Part shown: positions 16,897-25,887 of the stretch, one piece after another
Layout of the letters: each line of letters starts with the position of its first letter
Position numbering within the stretch: the stretch's first letter is position 1
DNA from: Aeromonas sp. RU39B
GTDB lineage: Bacteria > Pseudomonadota > Gammaproteobacteria > Enterobacterales > Aeromonadaceae
Direction of reading: 5' to 3'
Assembly: GCF_900156095.1 (NCBI RefSeq)
Contig: NZ_FTMJ01000009.1
Span: 120,691 to 184,690 of the forward strand
DNA length: 64,000 bases
Program-made: the position numbers and the translations under genes
The notes under the pieces: generated by a model
What the model was told of the DNA's origin: nothing
Databases searched by the model: none
The model's input: the letters and a program-made list of their open reading frames with translations, nothing else

Positions 16897-17300
16897 TGGC
16901 GCGCTTTCTCGAGCTGCAACTGGAACATCTCGCGGCGCTCGGGGAGCAGCGTATTGCGCTGCAGCAGCGTCTGGCCACCGAGCAGCAGCGTGAGCGTCAG
17001 CTGGCGGAGCTGCTGAAAAACTTAGGGATGACGCTGGATCTGCGCCAGGGACTGGTGCGCGACAACTACTACCAGATGCAGCGCAATCTGGAGCGTCTGC
17101 TGATGCAGCAGAAGGACAAGGTGGTGGTGGCGGGTCAGGAGCTGGCGCAGATGGATGCGACCTGGCGCGCCCAATTGGGCAAGGTCAAAGGGTTGGAGCT
17201 GTTACAAAAGCAGCGCGCCCAAGCTGAACAGGTTCGTCAGAACCGCCAGGAGCAGCGCATTCTCGATGAGTTTAATACGGTGAGTTATAGCCGGGATTAG
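16893..17300 (+). CDS. fliJ: Export chaperone-cycling protein FliJ (lateral)
   Basis: 135 residues, almost entirely coiled-coil helix (many Gln, Leu, Arg and Glu), the form of FliJ, the central stalk-like partner of FliI. Identity is by position and fold, since FliJ is poorly conserved in sequence. Its last 29 bases overlap the convergent flgN gene. Confidence 0.85.
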   Translation: MMARFLELQLEHLAALGEQRIALQQRLATEQQRERQLAELLKNLGMTLDLRQGLVRDNYYQMQRNLERLLMQQKDKVVVAGQELAQMDATWRAQLGKVKGLELLQKQRAQAEQVRQNRQEQRILDEFNTVSYSRD

Positions 17301-17724
17301 CTGGTGAGTAGTCGCTCGACGGTTCGCCATAGAGCATGCGGCGGATCACCTGATTCTGGATCGCCAGCAGCTTGCCGTTCTGTTCGTTTTGCCGTTTGCA
17401 CTCAACCACCCGCTGCTGCAGTTGTTGCCATTGGGGTGAGAGCTTCTCGCTGAGGTTGGTGGGCAATTTGTCGAGCAGTTGGCGCATACCGTGATCGCTG
17501 GCATCCAGCCCCAGTTGCGCCAGGAGTTTGCTGCGCAGCGCGGCACGCTGACGCAGTGGCAGCAACAGGGTCTGCTCGCGTTTGAGCAGGTCGGTCAGCC
17601 CCTGGCTATTCCGTTCGCGCAGCAGTTGATACTGCTCGTTGAGGATCTGGTGCAGGCTGTCGTAGTCGTCCAGATCTTGCTGAACGCCACCGACCAGTTG
17701 TTGCAGGCATTCACGCGGGGTCAT
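17272..17724 (-). CDS. flgN: FlgN-type export chaperone (lateral)
   Basis: 150 residues, helical, with a FlgN-like start (LQQLVGGVQQDLDDYDSLHQIL) and a heptad-rich centre. FlgN protects the hook-filament junction proteins FlgK and FlgL before export. It is the second gene of a minus-strand flgM-flgN pair (ATGA overlap) and runs 29 bases into fliJ from the other side. Confidence 0.88.
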   Translation of the reverse strand: MTPRECLQQLVGGVQQDLDDYDSLHQILNEQYQLLRERNSQGLTDLLKREQTLLLPLRQRAALRSKLLAQLGLDASDHGMRQLLDKLPTNLSEKLSPQWQQLQQRVVECKRQNEQNGKLLAIQNQVIRRMLYGEPSSDYSPANPGYNSPY

Positions 17725-18017
17725 CCGCGGTGCATCTCCACAATGGCTTGGCTCAGCACGTCGAGATCGACCGAGATGGAGCCGTCACTGATGGCCTGAC
17801 GGATGCTGTCGACCTTGCTCATGTCGATATCGGATGTCTCGGACAGTGCTGCTTCTGCTTCATCCAGCCAGAGGGAATCCTCACTAGGCTGAAATTCTGC
17901 CGCATCCTGTGCTGACTGGGCCTTGGTCGTCGTCGGCGCCGCACTGACCACCACCTGATTGGTGGTTTCAAGCAGTAAACCGTTCAGCGACTCTTTGGCT
18001 CCACCGGAAATCTTCAT
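17721..18017 (-). CDS. flgM: Anti-sigma-28 factor FlgM (lateral)
   Basis: 98 residues from the ATG at 18017, which has AGGAGG 5 bases upstream; an ATG at 18041 is weaker. The C-terminal half has the FlgM sigma-binding pattern (DMSKVDSIRQAISDGSISVD). FlgM holds the lateral sigma-28 factor (LafS at 38198) inactive until the hook-basal body is finished and FlgM is exported. A sigma-28-type promoter lies upstream, giving the usual feedback. Confidence 0.92.
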   Translation of the reverse strand: MKISGGAKESLNGLLLETTNQVVVSAAPTTTKAQSAQDAAEFQPSEDSLWLDEAEAALSETSDIDMSKVDSIRQAISDGSISVDLDVLSQAIVEMHRG

Positions 18018-18048
18018 GACGCCTCCTTCTGGCTCTGTCATCAGGCGT

Positions 18049-18076
18049 ATAACGACCCTGGTCCGTTAAAACTTTA
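18049..18076 (-). promoter_or_regulatory. Candidate sigma-28 promoter of flgM-flgN
   Basis: On the minus strand TAAAGTTT (18069-18076) equals the sigma-28 -35 consensus, and GTCGTTAT (18049-18056) matches 5 of 8 positions of GCCGATAA, with a 12-base gap (consensus 11). It ends about 32 bases before the flgM start. Confidence 0.45.
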
Positions 18077-18231
18077 GGTTATCTGCATCCAGTTGCGATT
18101 CATCAGCGAATATTGGCCATGCCATGACCCGGATGAGTGATGTAAAGGAAGTCTAAAGATGCGCCCGTTGCCTTTATGGCGCCTGCTTGGCCGTCGCTTT
18201 TATACGGCAAACTCTCGGGGTGAGGCGTCGC

Positions 18232-18996
18232 ATGATGCGACACGATTTGGCGATTGTGATCACGACGGTGTGCAGAGAGAGCCTGCTGCGGGCGGTGCAC
18301 TCTGTCTATCGGCAGCAGACCACAGCCCGGATTCAGATACTGGTCGGAGTGGATGTGGACCAACATGGGCGAGGGGATGAGTTAGAGCAGAGACTACGAG
18401 CCGACTGTCCTGCTCATATCAGCTTGTTCTGGCTAAACCCGGGTTACTCTACCTCGCGCCGCCATGGCGGACCTCACTCCTGCTGCTTCGGAGGTTCACT
18501 GCGTTCGGTGCTGACCCTGTTGGCCGATGCTGAGGTGGTGATGGTGTTGGACGATGATGACTGGCTGGCACCGAGCCATTGCAGCGACATTCTCAGCGCC
18601 ATTGAGGGGCATGAGTGGGCCTATGCCTACTCCATCTATAGCGACGGAAATAGTGGTGAAGGGATCTGTGTTGACGGGTTGGAGAGTGTCGGGCCGGATC
18701 GGGGCATCTGCAAAAACAACTTCGGTGGCTTCGTCCGCCCCTCGGGGATGGCGATCAACAAGTTGGCACTGTTGCACCTGATTCCCCTCTGGGCCGACTC
18801 CCCTTTTCCGGATGGGGACGGCGAGGATCGATTGATGTTTGGACGGTTACGCCACCATTCGCACCGCTGCACCGGACAGGCCACTGTCTACTACGCACTC
18901 GACCCGAAAGACTGGATGCACACCTATCGTCTGCGCTACATGGCCGAGCAGGGTATCGAGTATCTCTGGAGCGATAAACAGGGCTCGTGCCGCTAA
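18232..18996 (+). CDS. GT2-like glycosyltransferase inside the lateral flagellar island
   Basis: About 254 residues. The N-terminal LAIVITTVCRESLLRAVHSVYRQ with ILVGVDVDQ and the acidic metal/nucleotide-sugar motif VVMVLDDDDWLAPSH (about residues 100-115) fit a GT-A fold, family-2-type glycosyltransferase. A later ED pair (GDGEDRLMF) could be catalytic. There is no membrane segment. ATGs at 18232 and 18235 have GGTGAGG upstream; the longer frame would need a TTG. It stands alone between divergent flgM and convergent flgA, whose stop is 1 base away. Its place suggests modification of a flagellar component, but no substrate can be read from the sequence. Confidence 0.7.
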   Translation: MMRHDLAIVITTVCRESLLRAVHSVYRQQTTARIQILVGVDVDQHGRGDELEQRLRADCPAHISLFWLNPGYSTSRRHGGPHSCCFGGSLRSVLTLLADAEVVMVLDDDDWLAPSHCSDILSAIEGHEWAYAYSIYSDGNSGEGICVDGLESVGPDRGICKNNFGGFVRPSGMAINKLALLHLIPLWADSPFPDGDGEDRLMFGRLRHHSHRCTGQATVYYALDPKDWMHTYRLRYMAEQGIEYLWSDKQGSCR

Positions 18997-18997
18997 A

Positions 18998-19774
18998 TCA
19001 GAAGCGGGTTTCCACCTCGTTTTGTGCGGTGACTTCCGCCTTGATCCGCTTGCCGGAGGCTAGGTTGCGCACCGAAATCACTTCACCGATGCTGCCGTCG
19101 GCTTCCGCTTCCCCCTGTGCGGTGGCGGAAAAGCCCTCCTCTCGGGCGTAGATAGTGACCGGCGTGCCCTTATGTACCGCCAGCGGTTGCCCCAACCGGC
19201 TCTGGGTCAGCATCTCCCCTTCACTGACCCGGCGCTGGGTGCGAAAGCCGATCAGCGACTGATTGAGTGGCGTAAAGCTGCGCCGCAGACGGCTCACATC
19301 GACCACTCGTGGGCGCAGGTCGGCGGCTTCCAGTGCGTGTCCGCGATCCATGGCGTGGGCCGCCACCCAAACCGGCAGCGTCAGCGTAACCTGCACCTCT
19401 CCGCGCGTTTGCCAGCCCGGCTTGTCGGGGCATTGCAGCATGTAAGACTGTTTTCCCCAGGCCGGCGCCGCCGGGTTGCTGCGGGTCAGTTGCACGGTTT
19501 GCCGGCAAGCCGGTAGATGGGCTGTGCCGCCCGGCAGCCAGGCATTGATTGAACTGGCCTCGATTTGCCAACCCTGTTCATGTAGCTGCTGATCCAGCAG
19601 CAGGCGAGCGGCGCTGTTGAGCTGCTCCAGCAAACCTTGTTGCACCGAGGTCAGGTTTGTTTCTGCCTGCGCCATGGGCGGAAGCAGAAGCATCGGCAGT
19701 AGCAACAGCGGCAAAACGAGCGGAAGAGTCGCTTCCGCATGCTCCGGGTGACGCCAGGGTGTCTTTGGTAACAT
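18998..19774 (-). CDS. flgA: P-ring assembly chaperone FlgA (lateral)
   Basis: About 258 residues from the ATG at 19774. A hydrophobic signal peptide ends in MAQA-ET. The C-terminal SAF-like domain is clear: AAHAMDRGHALEAADLRPRVVD, then GEMLTQSRLGQPLAVHKGT and a C-terminus with GEVISVRNLASGKRI, as in periplasmic FlgA. It aids assembly of FlgI into the P ring. Other in-frame starts at 19804 (ATG) and 19840 (GTG) would run into the flgB sigma-54 promoter at 19799-19814, and none of the three has a good ribosome site, so the start is uncertain. Confidence 0.9.
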   Translation of the reverse strand: MLPKTPWRHPEHAEATLPLVLPLLLLPMLLLPPMAQAETNLTSVQQGLLEQLNSAARLLLDQQLHEQGWQIEASSINAWLPGGTAHLPACRQTVQLTRSNPAAPAWGKQSYMLQCPDKPGWQTRGEVQVTLTLPVWVAAHAMDRGHALEAADLRPRVVDVSRLRRSFTPLNQSLIGFRTQRRVSEGEMLTQSRLGQPLAVHKGTPVTIYAREEGFSATAQGEAEADGSIGEVISVRNLASGKRIKAEVTAQNEVETRF

Positions 19775-19798
19775 ATTGATTTTTATGTATAAAAATTG

Positions 19799-19814
19799 TG
19801 GCATAACTCTTGTT
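19799..19814 (+). promoter_or_regulatory. Sigma-54 promoter of the flgB operon
   Basis: TGGCAT-AACTC-TTGTT matches the -24/-12 consensus TGGCAC-N5-TTGCA at all but two informative positions, with exact spacing. It is 46 bases upstream of the flgB start, as expected for a LafK-activated operon. Confidence 0.6.
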
Positions 19815-19860
19815 AACTGATTCTCGCAGAGAGTGTCCACAAGCTCAACAGGAGGAGTGG

Positions 19861-20229
19861 GTGAGTATCAGTTTTGATGATGCGCTGGGTCTATCCCCCT
19901 ACGCAATGCAACTGAAGCTGGATCGGGCGGAAGTGATCTCCAGCAACCTAGCCAACGTCGATACCCCGGGTTATCTGGCGCGTGATCTGGATTACAGCGC
20001 GGTCATGGCGTCGGTAGCCAGTTCGTTTGATCAGGGTGACAACGTCTCTGCTCCTTCGTCTGAGGATCTGCTCTATCGCGTGCCATACCAGACTTCGCAG
20101 GATGGCAACACGGTCGAGCTGCAGGTGGAACAGGGCAAATTCGCCCAGAACGCCGTGTCGTTTGATACCAGCGTCACCTTCCTCAATCAGACCTTCAAGG
20201 GTCTGAAGACCGCCATTGAGGGCAGCTGA
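19861..20229 (+). CDS. flgB: Proximal rod protein FlgB (lateral)
   Basis: 122 residues from a GTG start with AGGAGGAG a few bases upstream; the open frame back to 19810 would cover the promoter. The N-terminus has the rod signature ISSNLANVDTPGYLARDLDY. FlgB is the first rod subunit next to FliE. The operon flgBCDEFGHIJKL starts here. Confidence 0.94.
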   Translation: MSISFDDALGLSPYAMQLKLDRAEVISSNLANVDTPGYLARDLDYSAVMASVASSFDQGDNVSAPSSEDLLYRVPYQTSQDGNTVELQVEQGKFAQNAVSFDTSVTFLNQTFKGLKTAIEGS

Positions 20230-20231
20230 TC

Positions 20232-20657
20232 ATGTCGTTCGATTCCATTTACGGCATCGCTGCCAGCGCCATGCGTGCGCAGACCGTGCGGCTGGATACC
20301 GTGGCCTCTAACCTGGCCAACGTGGACAGTGCGGCCGGTAGCGCCGATGCCGCTTATAAGGCGGTTCGTCCGGTATTTCAGAGCGTCTATCAGCAGGTGC
20401 AGGAGACCGGCTCCATGGGCGCGGCGAGCGTGATGATCGCCGATGTGGTGGCAAGCCAGGACAAACCGACGACCCGTTATGAGCCAAACAATCCGCTGGC
20501 CGACGCCGATGGCAATGTCTATTACGCCAACATCAACACCATGGAAGAGATGGCCGACATGATGAGCGCCTCGCGCAGTTTCGAGAGCAGCATCGAGGTC
20601 CTCAAGCGTATCGGTACCATGCAGCAAGGGCTGCTGGGTTTGGCTGACGAGAACTGA
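20232..20657 (+). CDS. flgC: Proximal rod protein FlgC (lateral)
   Basis: 141 residues. The N-terminal rod/hook signature is RLDTVASNLANVDSAAG, and the C-terminal consensus is NTMEEMADMMSASRSFESSIEVL. It is the normal FlgC length and starts 2 bases after flgB. Confidence 0.95.
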   Translation: MSFDSIYGIAASAMRAQTVRLDTVASNLANVDSAAGSADAAYKAVRPVFQSVYQQVQETGSMGAASVMIADVVASQDKPTTRYEPNNPLADADGNVYYANINTMEEMADMMSASRSFESSIEVLKRIGTMQQGLLGLADEN

Positions 20658-20668
20658 GGAGAGTCGCC

Positions 20669-21328
20669 GTGAGTATTACCTCTGTAAGCAGTACCACCAG
20701 TACCAGCTCTACCAGCAGTAGCGATAGCACCACCAGCAGCTCATCGACCTCTGATGAGCTGGAGATTGAGTTTATCGACCTGCTGGTGGCCCAGATCCAG
20801 AACCAGGATCCGACCGACCCGGCCGATGCATCCGAATATGTCTCGCAACTGGCGTCTCTCAGTACGGTGCAGTCGCTCGAAGAGCTGACTGACCTGCAGA
20901 GCACGGCCAATGACGAGGTCTCTTCGCTGACGGCTCTGCAGAGTACCAATCTGGTGGGTAAGCAGGTGCTGGTTGAGAGTGACACTACGACGGTGGATGA
21001 CAGTGGCACCCTCACCGGTCAGGTAACACTGGACTCCTCGGCTGACAGCATGACGGTGTATGTCTATGACAGCTCGGGCGATCTGGTCACCAGTGAGACC
21101 ACCAGCAGCCCCTCGTCCGGCACCTATAGCTTCAGCTTCGATGATCTGGATGCGGGCACCTATACCGTGACCATCCAGACCACGTCAGATGGCACTACCA
21201 GCAGCCAGACTGCCTATCTCTATTCCACCGTGACCTCGGTCACCCTGGGTGACGATGACGTCACCCTGTCGTTGTCCGGGGCCGACAGTGTCAGCCTCGA
21301 CGATGTACTCAGCGTATCCCAGTCCTAA
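20669..21328 (+). CDS. flgD: Hook cap / scaffold protein FlgD (lateral)
   Basis: 219 residues, GTG start. The conserved core is FIDLLVAQIQNQDPTDPADASEYVSQLASLS, which identifies FlgD; a beta-rich FLIG-like part follows. The first 30 residues are almost only Ser and Thr, an unusual low-complexity head, and the C-terminal part is also Ser/Thr-rich. FlgD caps the growing hook and is shed when the hook is complete. Confidence 0.94.
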   Translation: MSITSVSSTTSTSSTSSSDSTTSSSSTSDELEIEFIDLLVAQIQNQDPTDPADASEYVSQLASLSTVQSLEELTDLQSTANDEVSSLTALQSTNLVGKQVLVESDTTTVDDSGTLTGQVTLDSSADSMTVYVYDSSGDLVTSETTSSPSSGTYSFSFDDLDAGTYTVTIQTTSDGTTSSQTAYLYSTVTSVTLGDDDVTLSLSGADSVSLDDVLSVSQS

Positions 21329-21345
21329 GAGCAAGGAGCCAGATT

Positions 21346-22530
21346 ATGTCCATGTACAGCATCGGTAAGAGCGGTCTGATCGCCACCAGCAGCGCGCTGG
21401 ATACCGTGAGTAACAACATCGCCAACGCCTCGACTGCCGGCTTCAAATCCTCTTCGACCTCCTTCTCTGCCGTTTACAGTGGCGGTCAGGCGGGTGGTAC
21501 CGAAGCCTCTACCGTGACCCAGAGCTTCTCCTCCGACGGTTCGCTGGTCGAGAGTGGTAGTGATATGGACCTGGCCATCACTGGCAGCGGCTTCTTTGTC
21601 ATCAGTGACGGCACGGAGACTGCCTATACCCGTGCCGGTAACTTCTCACTCGACTCTGACAACTATGTGCTGGCCAGTAACGGCTGGAACCTGCAGGGTT
21701 ATACCGTCAACGCCGATGGCGAGATTGAAGAAGGCGCAGTGGTGAACCTGCAGGTGACCACCACCACCCTGTCAGCCAAGGCCTCGACCGAAGTGGAGAT
21801 CGTCTCCAACCTCAATTCGTCATCGACAGCGATCACCTCGACCTTCGATGCCAGTGACAGCAGCACTTACAACTACTCAACCACCACTACCTTGTATGAC
21901 TCGCAAGGTGCCGAACACACCCTGTCCCAGTATTTCGTTAAGACCGGTGACAACACCTGGACGGTTTACTATGAAGTGGATGGTACGCTGGAAACTGAAA
22001 CAACCGACCTGACGTTTGATACCGATGGCACCCTGAGTAGTCCCACTTCGGCCACCAGCCTCTCCATCGACCTGAGCTCAGCCGATGATCTGACCATCTC
22101 CATCGATTACAGCGACTTTACTCAGTACAGCATGGACTCGACCACCACCACCAACGAGGCGGATGGTTATACAGCCGGCACCTTGTCGGACGTGGCTTTT
22201 GATGAAGATGGTTATTTGTGGGCCACCTACAGCAACGGCGAAACCTTACTGCAAGGCCAGGTGGTATTGGCCACCTTCGTCAACGTTGACGGTCTGGAGC
22301 AGGGTGACGGGACCATCTGGTATGCCACCTCCGAATCGGGTGGTGCCATCATCAGTACCGCTGACTCCGGCATTGCCGGTTCACTCTCGGTCGGCTACTA
22401 CGAAGACTCCAACGTGGATTTGACTACCGAGCTGGTTGACCTGATGTCGCTGCAGCGCAACTACCAGGCCAACTCCAAGGTACTTTCGACCGCGTCGGAT
22501 CTCGACAGCGTTCTGTTCAACACCTTCTAA
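21346..22530 (+). CDS. flgE: Hook protein FlgE (lateral)
   Basis: 394 residues. Ends of the hook/rod family are intact: N-terminal DTVSNNIANASTAGFKSS and C-terminal VDLMSLQRNYQANSKVLSTASDL. The centre is beta-rich and unusually rich in Thr, Ser and Asp. FlgE polymerises into the universal joint between rod and filament. Confidence 0.95.
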   Translation: MSMYSIGKSGLIATSSALDTVSNNIANASTAGFKSSSTSFSAVYSGGQAGGTEASTVTQSFSSDGSLVESGSDMDLAITGSGFFVISDGTETAYTRAGNFSLDSDNYVLASNGWNLQGYTVNADGEIEEGAVVNLQVTTTTLSAKASTEVEIVSNLNSSSTAITSTFDASDSSTYNYSTTTTLYDSQGAEHTLSQYFVKTGDNTWTVYYEVDGTLETETTDLTFDTDGTLSSPTSATSLSIDLSSADDLTISIDYSDFTQYSMDSTTTTNEADGYTAGTLSDVAFDEDGYLWATYSNGETLLQGQVVLATFVNVDGLEQGDGTIWYATSESGGAIISTADSGIAGSLSVGYYEDSNVDLTTELVDLMSLQRNYQANSKVLSTASDLDSVLFNTF

Positions 22531-22540
22531 CGGATAAGTC

Positions 22541-23272
22541 GTGGAAAAGGTTATTTATACGGCCATGTCGGGGGCACAACATGCCCTCATGTCCCAGCAG
22601 ATCCATGCCAACAACTTGGCCAACGTCGATACCACCGGCTTTCGCGCTGACTACGAAAGGGTGATGGCCAGCACGGTAGAGGGCGACGGGTTCGACAGCC
22701 GGGTGCTGGCCGTAGAGCTCTCCCCTGGCACCAACTTTAGCAGCGCGGCGCTGGTCAGCACCGGCCGCAAGCTGGATGTGGGTATCCGTGGCAAGGGTTG
22801 GCTCACGGTACAGGACAGTAACGGCCAAGAGGCGTATACCCGGGCGGGTGATCTGACGGTCGAAGCTAGTGGTGCTCTGACCCTGCATGGTCGTCCGGTG
22901 ATGGGGGAGGCTGGCGAGATTGTTCTGCCGGACTATCGCGACATCGATATTGGTGTGGATGGCTCGATCACCGTGACTCCACCCGGTGGTGGCGCTTTGA
23001 TCCAGGTTGGCCGCCTCAAGCTGGTCAATCCGGATGAGAGTGAGCTGAGCAAGGGGACCGACGGGATGTTCCGTTTGCAAAATAACGCCACAGCCGAACA
23101 GGACGAGAACGTGGTGGTCGCCAGTGGTTTTCTGGAAGACTCCAACGTCAATCCGGTAGACGAAATGATTCAGAGCCTGCAGATGACCCGCAACTTCGAG
23201 TTGCAGGTAAAGCTGATGCAGGCCTCGGACGATCAGGCCAAGAGTGGCAACGAGCTGGTTTCCGGCTCCTAA
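22541..23272 (+). CDS. flgF: Proximal rod protein FlgF (lateral)
   Basis: 243 residues, GTG start. The signature QIHANNLANVDTTGFRADYERV at the N-terminus and NPVDEMIQSLQMTRNFELQVKLM at the C-terminus place it among rod proteins; length and position before flgG indicate FlgF. Confidence 0.94.
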   Translation: MEKVIYTAMSGAQHALMSQQIHANNLANVDTTGFRADYERVMASTVEGDGFDSRVLAVELSPGTNFSSAALVSTGRKLDVGIRGKGWLTVQDSNGQEAYTRAGDLTVEASGALTLHGRPVMGEAGEIVLPDYRDIDIGVDGSITVTPPGGGALIQVGRLKLVNPDESELSKGTDGMFRLQNNATAEQDENVVVASGFLEDSNVNPVDEMIQSLQMTRNFELQVKLMQASDDQAKSGNELVSGS

Positions 23273-23291
23273 CCCAGAGGGATATTAGTCA

Positions 23292-24077
23292 ATGCAAACG
23301 TCATTGTGGGTGAGCAAAACCGGCCTCGCGGCCATGGATGCCAAGCTCACCACCATCTCCAACAACCTGGCTAACGTGGATACCACCGGCTTCAAAAAAG
23401 ACCGTATCGCCTTCCAGGATCTGTTTTATCAGGTACAAACCCAGCCGGGCGCTCAGCTCGACCAGCAGAACCAGTCACCGAGCGGCATTCAGCTTGGTAC
23501 CGGGGTGCGAGTCGTAGGCACCCAGAAGGTGTTTACCACCGGTGATACCTCGACCACCAGCAACCAGCTGGATCTGGCGATCGATGGTCAGGGCTTCTTC
23601 CGGGTGGAGCTGCCCAACGGTGAGACCGCCTATACCCGTGATGGCGCCTTTCAGGTCAACTCGGAGAGCGTGATCGTCAACTCGGCCGGTCTGCCACTGC
23701 AGCCGCAGATGACCGTGCCGGAGAACACCACCGCTATCACTATCGCGACCGACGGTACCGTATCGGCCACCGTCAGTGGCGAGTCAACCGCCCAGACACT
23801 CGGCCAAATCACGCTGGCCAACTTCGTCAATGCGGCTGGACTGGAAGCCACTGGTGGCAACCTCTATAAGGCGACTGCTGCCTCTGGTGACGAGGTCGAA
23901 GGGGTCGCCGGTGAGGACTCTTTTGGCAGCATCAAACAGTATGCGCTGGAGGGATCCAACGTCAGCGTGGTCGAGGAGATGGTCGACATGATCGCCACTC
24001 AGCGCGCCTACGAAATGAATGCCAAGGTGGTCTCCGCCTCGGATGAGATGCTGCAGTTCGTCAGCCAGAATATGTAA
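23292..24077 (+). CDS. flgG: Distal rod protein FlgG (lateral)
   Basis: 261 residues. It begins MQTSLWVSKTGLAAMDAKL, followed by the typical ISNNLANVDTTGFKKDR and QLGTGVRVVGTQKVFTTGD; the C-terminus is EEMVDMIATQRAYEMNAKV. FlgG forms the distal rod that crosses the P and L rings. Confidence 0.96.
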   Translation: MQTSLWVSKTGLAAMDAKLTTISNNLANVDTTGFKKDRIAFQDLFYQVQTQPGAQLDQQNQSPSGIQLGTGVRVVGTQKVFTTGDTSTTSNQLDLAIDGQGFFRVELPNGETAYTRDGAFQVNSESVIVNSAGLPLQPQMTVPENTTAITIATDGTVSATVSGESTAQTLGQITLANFVNAAGLEATGGNLYKATAASGDEVEGVAGEDSFGSIKQYALEGSNVSVVEEMVDMIATQRAYEMNAKVVSASDEMLQFVSQNM

Positions 24078-24081
24078 CCGG

Positions 24082-24753
24082 ATGAAGCCAATGCGACGCC
24101 TGATTCTGGCCCTGTTGCCCTTGTGGCTGGCGGCCTGTTCCACCTACGAGGTGCTGCCGCCCAAGGACGACGACGAAGCCTGGAAACCCTCCGTGCCCAA
24201 GCAGGTCGCCGACCGCGGCGAAGATGGCAGCCTCTACCGGGGGGACTATATGTTCGCCCTGTTTCAGGACCGGCGCGCCTATCGGGTTGGGGACATCCTG
24301 ACCGTCACTCTGGCTGAAAGCACCCAGTCGAGCAAGAAGGCGGCGACGGCGCTTGGCAAGAGCAGTTCGGTCAACGTCGATGCGCCGACCTTCGGTACCA
24401 AGACTCGCAGCAATCTGGCTGCAACATTCGGACTGGACAGTGATTTCGACGGGTCGGCGACGGCCAGTCAGCAGAACAGTCTGAGTGGCTATATTACGGT
24501 CACGGTGTCGGAAGTGCTCAACAACGGGGTGCTGCAGATCAAGGGGCAGAAGTGGATTCGTCTCAATCAGGGTGACGAGTATCTGCGTCTGAGTGGCACA
24601 GTGCGAGTTGAGGATATCGATCAGGCCAACCGCATCTCGTCCCAGCGGATTGCCGATGCGCATATCACCTATGCCGGGCGCGGTGCACTGGCGGATTCCA
24701 ACCAGACTGGTTGGTTGACCCGTTTCTTCAACAGCGCCATATCGCCCTTCTAA
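24082..24753 (+). CDS. flgH: L-ring lipoprotein FlgH (lateral)
   Basis: 223 residues from the ATG at 24082. A lipoprotein signal ends in the lipobox LAAC (Cys near residue 17). Conserved FlgH stretches include [18 protein letters not shown] and [17 protein letters not shown]. It forms the outer-membrane bushing of the rod. The frame is open upstream to 24019 but that part is inside flgG. Confidence 0.95.
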   Translation: MKPMRRLILALLPLWLAACSTYEVLPPKDDDEAWKPSVPKQVADRGEDGSLYRGDYMFALFQDRRAYRVGDILTVTLAESTQSSKKAATALGKSSSVNVDAPTFGTKTRSNLAATFGLDSDFDGSATASQQNSLSGYITVTVSEVLNNGVLQIKGQKWIRLNQGDEYLRLSGTVRVEDIDQANRISSQRIADAHITYAGRGALADSNQTGWLTRFFNSAISPF

Positions 24754-24767
24754 ATGCGGGATGCATC

Positions 24768-25886
24768 ATGAAACCAATCATCTGTATGCTGGCCTGCCTG
24801 TTGGCGGGTCCGGCGCTGGGCAAGGTGACGCTGCCCACTGAACCCAAGGTGCGCCCTCTGCTCGATATCGTCGATGTGCAGGGCATTCGCGACAACATGC
24901 TGGTGGGCTATGGCCTGGTGGTCGGCCTCTCCGGTAGTGGTGACCGCAGCCAGGTGGAGTTCACCGGGCAGTCGATGACCAACATGCTCAAGCAGTTCGG
25001 GGTACAACTCTCCGATGACACCGATCCCAAGCTCAAGAACGTCGCCGCCGTGTCGGTACAGGCACGTCTGCCTGCCTTTGGTAGTCGTGGTCAAAAGGTG
25101 GATGTGACGGTCTCGTCTATCGGGGATGCCAAGAGTTTGCGTGGTGGCACCCTGCTGCTGACTCCGCTGCGCGGCGTCGATGGCGAGGTCTATGCTATCG
25201 CTCAGGGTAATCTGGTGGTGGGTGGCCTCAATGCCGAAGGGCAGTCGGGCTCCTCGGTGACCGTCAACGTGCCGACCAGCGGCATCATTGCCGATGGTGC
25301 CATCATCGAGAAAGAGGTGCCCTCGTCGTTTGCCGACAAACCCCAGGTAGTGTTGAGCCTGATCCACCCCAACTTCCGTACCGCCCGTAATGCGGTGCGT
25401 GCTATCAACCAGCAGCTGGGGCCGGTGGCAACCGCTTCGTCGCCGGGAACCATCACACTGCGGGCACCGAGCGATCCCAATCAGCGCATCTCCTTCCTCG
25501 CACTGCTTGAAGATGTGCAGGTGGATATGGGCCGTGAGCGTCCCAAGGTGGTCTTTAACAGCCGCACCGGGACCGTGGTGATTGGGCAAGATGTGAAGGT
25601 GACGCGCGCCGCTGTATCACACGGCAACCTGACGGTCAGCATTACTGAGAGCCAGAATGTCAGCCAACCCAACGCCCTGTCGAACGGCCAGACCACTACG
25701 ACGCCCAATTCATCGGTGCAGGTCGATCACAAACAACCGACCATGTTTATCTGGCCGGAAGGCACCTCACTGCAGGTGATCGTCAAGGCGATAAACTCGC
25801 TCGGGGCGACCCCGGATGATTTGATGGCCATTTTGCAGGCATTGCATGAAGCGGGCGCGCTGGACGCCGACCTGGTGGTGATTTGA
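24768..25886 (+). CDS. flgI: P-ring protein FlgI (lateral)
   Basis: 372 residues from the ATG at 24768; the signal peptide ends about residue 17 (PALG-K). Strong FlgI signatures: [41 protein letters not shown] and a C-terminus with [18 protein letters not shown]. It is the periplasmic P ring, whose assembly FlgA assists. Confidence 0.96.
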   Translation: MKPIICMLACLLAGPALGKVTLPTEPKVRPLLDIVDVQGIRDNMLVGYGLVVGLSGSGDRSQVEFTGQSMTNMLKQFGVQLSDDTDPKLKNVAAVSVQARLPAFGSRGQKVDVTVSSIGDAKSLRGGTLLLTPLRGVDGEVYAIAQGNLVVGGLNAEGQSGSSVTVNVPTSGIIADGAIIEKEVPSSFADKPQVVLSLIHPNFRTARNAVRAINQQLGPVATASSPGTITLRAPSDPNQRISFLALLEDVQVDMGRERPKVVFNSRTGTVVIGQDVKVTRAAVSHGNLTVSITESQNVSQPNALSNGQTTTTPNSSVQVDHKQPTMFIWPEGTSLQVIVKAINSLGATPDDLMAILQALHEAGALDADLVVI

Positions 25887-25887
25887 T

